DNA of 64,000 nucleotides from Phycisphaerae bacterium (lineage in GTDB: Bacteria; Planctomycetota; Phycisphaerae; UBA1845; PWPN01). The notes under the pieces were generated by a model. The model made no database searches. It saw only the letters and a program-made list of their open reading frames with translations, and was not told the DNA's origin. Shown piece by piece: positions 55,299 to 62,580 of the stretch. The DNA is taken from assembly GCA_018003015.1 (NCBI GenBank), contig JAGNEZ010000015.1, positions 1 through 64,000 of the forward strand, given 5' to 3'. The position numbers and the translations under genes are program-made. Each line of letters begins with the position of its first letter. Position 1 is the first letter of the stretch.

Positions 55299-55511
55299 CA
55301 TGGGAAGAAGCGGACTCCCGGTCCTTGCCGCCGACCTCTTCGCGTGAGCCCGGTTCCGTCGGAGGCGGTCTCCAGAATCTGAAGACGACCAGCACTCCCC
55401 ACTGGTCCCCGGCGCGGCGGCGCCTGCACACCCCTTGTTCCGCGCCCCGGTGTTGAATGACCGGAGGGCCACGTATCGACCCGAGATCCGATCACATGAG
55501 GAGGAAGATTC

Positions 55512-57110
55512 ATGCACGCCATTGCCCTTGGAAGAGCCGTATTTGCCACACTGGCCGTCGCCGCCCTGGCTCAGCCGGTGTGGGCCACCTGCACCACCAT
55601 CACCTTCGAAGAGTTGCGTGTGGGCACGTCCGTCAGCACCCAGTACACCGGGGTCACCTTCAGCGGTCGATGGTCGGGGGGAGCGTGGTCGAACCCGATC
55701 ATCTACGATCCCAAGGGAGGCACCAGTTCAGAAACGCAGTGTCTCAGCGCCAAGGGCGACGCCCAAAACGAATTCAGCGATGAGTACCTGCGTCTGGATT
55801 TCGACAAGGATCAGACTGAAGTGACTTTCACCATCGGAGTCCGGCTCGGGTGTGCGGCCGATGACACGGTTCAGGTCCGCTGGTACGACTCTTCTCACGT
55901 CCTGAGAGGAACAACCAATGTCCCCGTGAACGGTACCGTCACTGAACGCTGCAATGTTTTCGTCCGGGTCCAGCGTGAGACCGGCTTCCGTCGCATCGAG
56001 ATTGAAGCCGGTGCGGCCGGCGGCTGCGCCGCCCGGTTTGAGTTACTCGACGACCTGAGCTTCGATCTCGACACCACGCCTCCCGTGGCTGAGATCACTT
56101 CGCCCACGTCTTTGAGCTGCGTGTGCGATGGCACGACCATCTTCGGCTCCGCGTATGATCCGGACGGCCCCATCTTGAACTGGAAACTCGAACGTAAGGT
56201 CCTTGGGGCAGGGTCCTGGATCATGATCGCCCAGAGCACGAGCGAGGTTGTCAATGGTGCGTTGGCCACCTGGAGTACCACGGCCGGGGACGGATACTGC
56301 ACGCTGCGGCTCACCGTCACCAATGGCTGCGAGCTCGAGACGGTCTGGACGACAGACATCTGGCTGGACAAGGCGTTCAACACGCTCGAGCTGCGCAGCC
56401 CGACCACCGGCGACATTCTCGGAGGCACCGTGTGCGCCGATGGGACCGCCTGGGACCACTGCGGCGGCAGCTTCACGCTCGAGCATCGGGCGGCGGTCGC
56501 CGGCTCTCCCGCCGAGCCGTTCGACGTGCTCTACCCGCCTTGGATCATCACCGACCCGCTGGGCACGTGGAACACGAGCGCGGGCACCCCGGACGGCAAT
56601 TACCAAGTCCGCCTGGTCGGCACCGACAACTGTGGCAACACGAAACAGTCCGCCGTGATCACGATCGCCGTCGACAACACCCCACCGATCGCCTACATCA
56701 GTTCGCCGATCGCCTGCAGCGCGGTCAGCGGAAATGTCCCCGTTTACGGAACGGCCTCCGACGCTCACCTAGCCGGCTGGATACTTTCCTACACGGGCGG
56801 TGACGCCCATGGCTGGGTCACGATCGCAAGCGGGCATGCTCCGGTCATCGATGGGCTGCTGGGCACATGGCGCACCGGGGGCCTGCGGCCGTGCGCCTAC
56901 ACCCTCCGGCTCGTGGTCACCGATGCGTCCGTTCTCAACTGCAACTCCGCGCTCCGCAACCAAACGGAGTACAGCGTCTCGACCGACCTCGGCATTCACG
57001 GCAGCTTCGATTACGACCACGACGGCGATGTGGACCTGGATGATTTTGGGGTCTTCCAGCGGTGCTTCAGCGGCCCGGCCATTCTGGCGGAGCCTGAGTG
57101 CCGGGAGTAG
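55512..57110 (+). CDS. Secreted multi-domain protein with dockerin-like C-terminal tail
   Basis: A 532-residue exported protein. The signal peptide ends near residue 25 (QPVWA). Residues about 26-190 form a beta-rich domain starting TCTTITFEEL with several Cys, followed by repeated Ig-like or bacterial-Big-like blocks, two starting with DTTPPVAEITSP or DNTPPIAYISSP. The C-terminus has a calcium-loop sequence DYDHDGDVDLDDFGVFQRC, a dockerin-type half motif common at the ends of secreted planctomycete proteins. It is a natural candidate substrate of one of the neighbouring secretion systems. GAGGAGG lies upstream of the ATG. No catalytic motif is visible. Confidence 0.85.
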   Translation: MHAIALGRAVFATLAVAALAQPVWATCTTITFEELRVGTSVSTQYTGVTFSGRWSGGAWSNPIIYDPKGGTSSETQCLSAKGDAQNEFSDEYLRLDFDKDQTEVTFTIGVRLGCAADDTVQVRWYDSSHVLRGTTNVPVNGTVTERCNVFVRVQRETGFRRIEIEAGAAGGCAARFELLDDLSFDLDTTPPVAEITSPTSLSCVCDGTTIFGSAYDPDGPILNWKLERKVLGAGSWIMIAQSTSEVVNGALATWSTTAGDGYCTLRLTVTNGCELETVWTTDIWLDKAFNTLELRSPTTGDILGGTVCADGTAWDHCGGSFTLEHRAAVAGSPAEPFDVLYPPWIITDPLGTWNTSAGTPDGNYQVRLVGTDNCGNTKQSAVITIAVDNTPPIAYISSPIACSAVSGNVPVYGTASDAHLAGWILSYTGGDAHGWVTIASGHAPVIDGLLGTWRTGGLRPCAYTLRLVVTDASVLNCNSALRNQTEYSVSTDLGIHGSFDYDHDGDVDLDDFGVFQRCFSGPAILAEPECRE

Positions 57111-57199
57111 CAGGGACCACCACAAGGAGACGGGCTCTGCGGGCAACACGGAACCGCGCGCGGGGCGCTCTCGGGACAGAGCGGCGCGGATCGTGCCAT

Positions 57200-57320
57200 C
57201 TCGCCACTCTCTCTTGAAGTTCGAGATGTCGTCAGGGGTCTCGCCCTGTCCATCCGCGCCCACGCTCCGCAAATCAAAGCTGTCCCTACGCACGTCGGCC
57301 GGGCCGTTGGACATGAGCAC
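57200..57320 (-). pseudogene. Remnant of a GspG-type pseudopilin C-terminus
   Basis: On the minus strand 57287-57207 encodes DSFDLRSVGADGQGE, then TPDDISNFKREW, the typical calcium-binding C-terminal end of GspG pseudopilins (compare the cluster II copy: YDLWSTGRDGEDG, then DDDLSNWKKE). No prepilin helix or start precedes it in any frame and the frame runs on without the expected stop, so it is a decayed 3' fragment. Confidence 0.6.
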
Positions 57321-57336
57321 CTTATACCTCTATAAT
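57307..57336 (+). promoter_or_regulatory. Promoter upstream of the hydrolase-fold lipoprotein
   Basis: TTGGAC (57307-57312), an 18-base spacer and a perfect TATAAT (57331-57336), reading right toward the gene at 57746. Confidence 0.5.
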
Positions 57337-57745
57337 GTCGTTGCCCCTTCGATTCAGTCGCCGTCACCTCCGAGCCGAACTTTCCGGAGGTTCTGGGCTC
57401 TTGAGCGCACCACCCCGAGCGCCCGGCGGCGGCCGCCTCTCATCATCACCCCGCCCTCGCTCCTCACTCACCCCAATCCTGATCAGATGCTCCGCTTCCG
57501 GTGTTGAGCCCCTTCCTTCCCGGTTTGCCTTTGTGGCCACGTTCGACTATCGTACGTCCATGCTCAGGCGTGAACCGTATCACATCGCCCCCCAGACCGA
57601 GCCGGTCCGCACCCCGCGTCCGGAACACGAGACCAGGGTATGGCCCGAGGCCGGCCGGCCGGATGGCACCGATGTGCCGCCCGCCCGTGATCCGTCGACA
57701 GCCGAGCTTCCCGTCGTGTGACACCGCCAGTATCGTAGACCACAC

Positions 57746-58762
57746 ATGAACAGACCGTCCGACATCATCAAGTACCTCGGTATCCTGTCTCTGGGTGGCG
57801 GACTTTCCGGTTGCATCATCGGTAACCGGCCGAATTTCGTCGAACCCAACGCTACCCGACCGGACCAGCGCACCTACTTCCTCGACGGCGCCGGCAACTA
57901 CGGCTTCGGCAAGGAGACCGTGCCGCTCGGCCTGGCCGACGGCGGATATGAAGGATTCGTCGAGCACTTCATCTGGACTACCTACCTGGGCCCCCTCGTG
58001 GACCAGGTCAACGTGACGCACAACCGCGGCAAGGCGACGGAGCTGGCCCGCAGGATTGAGGGCTTCCTCAACCGCTATCCCGACGGGCAAGTGAACCTCA
58101 TCGGCCTGAGCGCCGGCTCCGGCATCGCCATCTTCGCCCTCGAGGCCCTGCGACCCAACTACAAGGTCGACAACGTCGTCATGCTCGATTCAAGCCTGTC
58201 GGCCAACTACGATCTGAGCTGGGCCCTGACCCACGTGAGGGGCGGTATCTACTTCCTCTGGTCGCCCGACGATCCCGTTCTCCGCGAAGTCGTCCCCATG
58301 ATCGGCACCGTGGACCGCAGCTCCGACAAGGTCCTCCCCGCGGGCGTCTACGGGGCCAGGCTGCCTCGAAACGCCTCCAGGGAAACGGTGAATCTCTACC
58401 GCAAGGTACACAACGTCCCCTGGCAACCCCAACCACTCGTCGGCCCGGTCAAGCTTCAGCATGCCGGCAGCATCAGCCGCGCCGTGATCTGTGATGTGGT
58501 TGCCCCGATCATCGTCCGCCGCCCGCCTCCCGATCCTCCTGCGCAGGCCGCCAGGAGAACCAGGAGAGCCTCACCTCCAGGTGCCACTCCACCGAGGCCC
58601 GCGCGACCGACTCCGGATACGCCAAGTGAGGCCCCGGGCGACCCCCTGCCCCCAGCCGAACAGGCGGAACCCGAAATCAAGCCGTCCGCACCCGCTACGC
58701 CGCCAGCCCTCGAGCCCGTCCAGCCGAGCCCCTCGACGGAACCTCCATTGCCACCCCCATGA
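57746..58762 (+). CDS. Alpha/beta-hydrolase-fold lipoprotein
   Basis: A 338-residue predicted lipoprotein (lipobox LSGC near residue 23). The central domain (about 40-250) shows a lipase/esterase-type nucleophile elbow GLSAGSG, preceded by a strand and helix (YPDGQVNLI). SPDDPV could supply the acid and LQHAGS the His. The C-terminal 85 residues are a Pro/Ala/Arg/Thr-rich tail. The substrate is unknown; the protein is likely to act at the cell envelope. Confidence 0.75.
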   Translation: MNRPSDIIKYLGILSLGGGLSGCIIGNRPNFVEPNATRPDQRTYFLDGAGNYGFGKETVPLGLADGGYEGFVEHFIWTTYLGPLVDQVNVTHNRGKATELARRIEGFLNRYPDGQVNLIGLSAGSGIAIFALEALRPNYKVDNVVMLDSSLSANYDLSWALTHVRGGIYFLWSPDDPVLREVVPMIGTVDRSSDKVLPAGVYGARLPRNASRETVNLYRKVHNVPWQPQPLVGPVKLQHAGSISRAVICDVVAPIIVRRPPPDPPAQAARRTRRASPPGATPPRPARPTPDTPSEAPGDPLPPAEQAEPEIKPSAPATPPALEPVQPSPSTEPPLPPP

Positions 58763-58889
58763 ATCGCCGGTCTCGACGCCGGTGAAACCGCAACCAGGTC
58801 GGCTGGCATGCGCGTCGCCCCCGCTTGCACGCACCGGCCATTCCAAGTATGAGTGACAGGCAATGCTGTATACCCTAGGAGGTCTATCC

Positions 58890-60032
58890 ATGTCCTGCAT
58901 CAAACGTCTGTGGAAATACGCCGCCCTGTTAACCATGCTGCCTGTCGCCCTCCAGGCTCAACCAACGGTCGCCCAACCATCCACCGACAACGGCGATATT
59001 CGCGAGCTCAAGCTCAAGGATTGGCAGCCCCGGTCAATGCTCAGGACCAAGGTCACCGAAGTGCCAAAGGCCGCCTTTCCGGTCATCGACGTGCACAACC
59101 ACCTCGGCGACGGCAGGAAGGCCGCGGCCATCATCGAAGAGATGGACGCCGCCAACATCAGGACCGTCGTCAACCTGGACGGCTTGTGGGGAGATGAGCT
59201 CAAAGCCCGTCTTGAAAGGCTGGACAAAGCCTACCCGGGGCGGTTCCTGACCTACGCACTGATCGACTTCAAGGGCATAGATGATGCCGATTGGTCCGAG
59301 CGGACCGCACGTCAACTGGAAGCGGATTTCAAAGCCGGCGCCAAGGGCCTCAAGTTCCACAAGAGCCTCGGCCTGACCGTCCGCTACAAGGACGGCCGGC
59401 TCATGCCTATCGATGACCCGAAACTCGATCCCGTCTGGGAAACGTGCGCCAGGTACGGCCGGCCCGTCATGATCCACACCAGTGACCCAGCCGCCTTCTT
59501 TACACCCCTCGACCGGTTCAGCGAGCGCTGGCACGAGCTCAACGAGCACCCCGGCTGGCTCTTCGCCAACCCCAAATTCCCGCGAAGGGACGAGCTGCTC
59601 GCCCAGCGCAACCGGGCGATCGCCAAACACCCGAAGACAACCTTCATCGGAGCTCACTGCGGCAACAACCCGGAAGACCTGGCCACGGTTGCCTCCTGGC
59701 TCGACAAGTACCCCAACTTTTACGTGGACATCGACGCCCGGATTAACGAGCTCGGCCGCCAGCCCTACTCCGCCCGCCGCTTCCTCATCAAGTATCAGGA
59801 CCGGATCATGTTCGGGACCGATACCTTTCCCGACCGCGACGCCTACCGGATGTACTTCCGATTCCTGGAAACCGATGACGAGTACTTCGACAGCGCCGGC
59901 GGCCATCACCGTCAGGGTTTCTGGATGATCTACGGTGTCTTCCTGCCCAAGGAAGTGCTGGAGAAAATCTACGGCAAGAACGCCGAGCGCATCGTCCTGA
60001 CCGACGCGGTCCGCGCCGCCCAGGGGTCGTGA
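58890..60032 (+). CDS. Exported amidohydrolase (Amidohydro_2 family)
   Basis: A 380-residue metal-dependent hydrolase or decarboxylase of TIM-barrel type. ATG 58890 follows AGGAGG and begins a signal peptide (LLTMLPVALQAQ). Metal and catalytic motifs: DVHNHLGDG (HxH) at about 75, GLKFHKSLGL, MIHTSDP, IGAHCGNNPEDL and MFGTDTFPD with the closing Asp. The family includes decarboxylases of aromatic acids and lactone hydrolases; the substrate cannot be told from sequence. Export to the periplasm is unusual for the family but is common in planctomycetes. Confidence 0.88.
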   Translation: MSCIKRLWKYAALLTMLPVALQAQPTVAQPSTDNGDIRELKLKDWQPRSMLRTKVTEVPKAAFPVIDVHNHLGDGRKAAAIIEEMDAANIRTVVNLDGLWGDELKARLERLDKAYPGRFLTYALIDFKGIDDADWSERTARQLEADFKAGAKGLKFHKSLGLTVRYKDGRLMPIDDPKLDPVWETCARYGRPVMIHTSDPAAFFTPLDRFSERWHELNEHPGWLFANPKFPRRDELLAQRNRAIAKHPKTTFIGAHCGNNPEDLATVASWLDKYPNFYVDIDARINELGRQPYSARRFLIKYQDRIMFGTDTFPDRDAYRMYFRFLETDDEYFDSAGGHHRQGFWMIYGVFLPKEVLEKIYGKNAERIVLTDAVRAAQGS

Positions 60033-60050
60033 GCAACCGGACCGAGCCAG

Positions 60051-60839
60051 CTACTTGCTCGACGGCGGCGGCAGTCCATCCGCCACCCAAAGGAACGCCA
60101 GCGGCGGCCGCAAACGCGGCGGAAGGAGAATGCGAATGGTCAGCCGGGCCAGCTGGCGACCCAGCCCCACGCCGATCAGGCTTCCGAGCATCTGGAGCAG
60201 CATCTGCCCGTAGACATACGGATTCGCCCAGGTGCTCATCGCGGGTCTGTTCCACCCCGGCCGCGGCTGATCGCTCGCCACCATGGCCCAAACCGCCGCG
60301 CCGACCAGCAGCGGAACAACCACGGCTGTCAAGGTGTACCAACTCCTCCGCCAGTGCGGAAACACGATGACCAGGATGATCCCCCCAACCAAGGCCAAGC
60401 CCACCGACGCGGTTGCCATCGGAGCCACCCACTCCCAGTACTGACGTGTATGCGCGTAGGCATAGAGTCCGATGTTCGAAGACTGAGAACCGCCCATCCA
60501 CCATGGTCGTCCCAGTTCCTCGAGTGTAACCACACTGATGCCGAACAGACCGAACGCCCAACCGGAGAAGATGGAAATCAGCACCGTGATCCACAGGGCC
60601 AACGCCAGCGTCGAGACACGGCTGAGCCAGACACGGCCGACCGATACCGAATCGCTGACTGGATGATACCGCCCGCACTCCGGGCACCGGCAGAGCAACA
60701 CCTGCGTCCGCGAATCTCGGCGGACGATCTGGGTGCGAAGGTTGTAGCCACACCCCTCACAGTAGCGGTCAGCCTCGACGGTCGTCACCTGGGCCATGGC
60801 CTCAAAATCGAACGCCCCGTCGATCTGCCGGTCATCCAT
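60051..60839 (-). CDS. Zinc-ribbon membrane protein of unknown function
   Basis: About 262 residues. An N-terminal zinc ribbon (CEGCGYNL, then CPECGRYHP) is followed by four or five membrane helices (LALALWITVLISIFSGWAF, TASVGLALVGGIILVIVF, TAVVVPLLVGAAVWAMV and others). The start at 60839 is chosen for GGAG upstream and because the zinc ribbon then lies near the N-terminus. This CxxCGY ribbon plus helices is frequent in planctomycete genomes; no function is known to me. Confidence 0.75.
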   Translation of the reverse strand: MDDRQIDGAFDFEAMAQVTTVEADRYCEGCGYNLRTQIVRRDSRTQVLLCRCPECGRYHPVSDSVSVGRVWLSRVSTLALALWITVLISIFSGWAFGLFGISVVTLEELGRPWWMGGSQSSNIGLYAYAHTRQYWEWVAPMATASVGLALVGGIILVIVFPHWRRSWYTLTAVVVPLLVGAAVWAMVASDQPRPGWNRPAMSTWANPYVYGQMLLQMLGSLIGVGLGRQLARLTIRILLPPRLRPPLAFLWVADGLPPPSSK

Positions 60840-60909
60840 CGGTCGTCTCCATGCTCGCGGGTCAGCGGCAGGCGCTGAGCCGACGGCACCTGCGGCTCCA
60901 GGCAAGCCA

Positions 60910-62559
60910 TCAAGGCCGGTGCCATTCCCGACACCCCGGACAGAGGGACATCGCGTGGAACCGGCCAGCTGCGTGTCGCTCGCGAATCTCGGCCATCCAC
61001 TGGTCACTCCAGAGGGCCGCAAACGAGCTCTCAGTCACGGACCCAACCGTATGCAGCCCCTTGAAATCCTGGTCACAGACCGGCATCCGCCCATCGGCCA
61101 GGACCATCGCTCTGGAGAAGAGCCGTTCGCAGGCGACTCGCTTCGGCGGAGCCATGTCCATGACAGAAAGGTCGGGCCACTGCCCGGCATAGCTGCTCGG
61201 CCCGCTGATGACCGCCGTGCCAACCCGGCTGACCCAGCAATCATAGAACGACTCCATCTCCTCCATCGTCGTCGTGGTCTTGGTCAGTTCGCAGACCACG
61301 ATCGGCTGGGGCTGCTGGCGCTCCGTCTGGACCGCCAGTAACCGCTCGATATTGGCCACGACCTGCTCATAGAGATCGACGTTGTGCACCCTCAGGTATT
61401 TCTCCCGCGCGGCGGCGTCAATGAGCACATTGAGCACATCAACACGAGCCTCCACCAGCGTCTGAATCGCGGCATCGTCGAGCCGGGCGGCCGTCGTGCG
61501 CACGGCCAGCCCGAAGACTCCAACCTGGAGGCACTTCCGCACGCACCGCTGCCAGTTCGGATGATGCAATGGATCGCCAAACCCACCCAAGACCACGCGG
61601 ACATCGTCACGCCGGGCCAGTTCCTCGATCAGCCGGTCGAAAACCGAATCGGCCATCGGTCCGCGCCGACCTACGATCTCGCCACGCGGCCGAATCGTCG
61701 TGGCTGCAAGCGGATCCTCCGTGGTCAATTCGATCTCGACTTCCCCCGGCAGCGGGTCCGCGCGCACACCCCACCGCTCAAGCAGGAACCGCGATACCGT
61801 GAGCACGTCGGGGGTGAACGGGTCATCCGCGCTCCCGCCGGCCCGCGCCAGGATCGCGGTGATTCGCTCCATGGCCGCATCCGTGTCCGCCACGCACCGC
61901 CCGCAGGCGCGCCGCACCTCCACTTCGGGAGGGTAAAAACACGGCAGCATGATCAGGTCCCGCTGCGGCAATGCCGGCTGGTAGGCCATCATCCGCCCAG
62001 GCGGCTGATTCGCCTTCATCAGATCGGCCAGCAAGGCCGGAGCGTAGATCGCGGCCGAGAGCCCCGGCGCCGCCTGTGTGAAGGTCATGCGCACTTCGGC
62101 ATACACCTTCTCGTAATGCTCGACCATCGCGTCCAGCAGAACCGGGTCGAGCAGCACCGCCGCGGCGGGAACGTCGACCACGCCCTCGGCCTGTTCCCGC
62201 CTGGCCAGGGCTTCCAGCAGCCAGGGATGAACCGACTCGTCGAACACGCAGGTTCCGGCCAACCCCCCGCGCCACGCGTCCAACGACCACTTGCGGGCAC
62301 TGGCAACGTAGCTCTCCCACGGCACGCCGCCCGCCTGGTGGGTCTCGATTCTCACCCCCAGCCCCGCGACCGCCTGCCTGGCTCGCTCCTCCTGCAACTT
62401 GTCCACCAGCAGGTGAACGCTCGCCAATCGCTTGGCGGCCAGCACACGCTTCACCGTTCGGCGGAGCACCGTCTCGCCCAGCAACTGGTCAGTAAGCCGC
62501 GAGCGCCTCCCCGAAAAAGTGCGCTCCAAATCAGCAGTAATCGCGGCAATGATCTTCAC
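60910..62559 (-). CDS. Nucleotidyltransferase-like/radical-SAM-like protein with SPASM tail, no CxxxCxxC
   Basis: A 549-residue protein. The N-terminal 200 residues resemble a sugar nucleotidyltransferase fold (MKIIAAITADLERTF, VLRRTVKRVLAAKRLASVHLL), with a degraded nucleotide loop. The middle (about 270-450) has radical SAM barrel features (VEIELTTEDPLA, GGFGDPLHHPNW, DVLNVLIDAA), but the cluster motif CxxxCxxC that should follow the first strand is absent. A SPASM-like end keeps its cysteines (VACERLF, MPVCDQDF, SLCPGCREW). The arrangement resembles proteins called spiro-SPASM. It is followed upstream on the same strand by a DUF115 gene, 21 bases away, suggesting work on a surface glycan or flagellin-like target. 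Confidence 0.75.
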   Translation of the reverse strand: MKIIAAITADLERTFSGRRSRLTDQLLGETVLRRTVKRVLAAKRLASVHLLVDKLQEERARQAVAGLGVRIETHQAGGVPWESYVASARKWSLDAWRGGLAGTCVFDESVHPWLLEALARREQAEGVVDVPAAAVLLDPVLLDAMVEHYEKVYAEVRMTFTQAAPGLSAAIYAPALLADLMKANQPPGRMMAYQPALPQRDLIMLPCFYPPEVEVRRACGRCVADTDAAMERITAILARAGGSADDPFTPDVLTVSRFLLERWGVRADPLPGEVEIELTTEDPLAATTIRPRGEIVGRRGPMADSVFDRLIEELARRDDVRVVLGGFGDPLHHPNWQRCVRKCLQVGVFGLAVRTTAARLDDAAIQTLVEARVDVLNVLIDAAAREKYLRVHNVDLYEQVVANIERLLAVQTERQQPQPIVVCELTKTTTTMEEMESFYDCWVSRVGTAVISGPSSYAGQWPDLSVMDMAPPKRVACERLFSRAMVLADGRMPVCDQDFKGLHTVGSVTESSFAALWSDQWMAEIRERHAAGRFHAMSLCPGCREWHRP

Positions 62560-62580
62560 TCAGCACGCAGCACTTTCAGC

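Larger units (their letters stand above)
54676..55511. other. Divergent intergenic region between cluster II and the secreted protein gene
   Basis: No credible gene in 836 bases. It is markedly more AT-rich at 54980-55210 than its surroundings and holds one candidate promoter in each direction and at least one hairpin. Short frames here lack ribosome sites and have noise-like composition. Confidence 0.55.
57111..57745. other. Gene-poor region with a pseudopilin relic and a promoter
   Basis: Apart from the GspG-like remnant (minus strand, about 57200-57320) and the promoter at 57307-57336, I see no gene. Frames between 57335 and 57749 are Pro/Arg-rich and lack ribosome sites. The transcript from the promoter would have a leader of about 400 bases before the lipoprotein gene. 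Confidence 0.5.

Noticed and set aside
54707-55549. Short frames between cluster II and the secreted protein
   Set aside because: Same reasons; the region is better explained as divergent control DNA.
57335-57749. Two overlapping Pro/Arg-rich frames (128 and 82 codons) before the hydrolase lipoprotein
   Set aside because: No ribosome site, noise-like composition and no recognisable motif.
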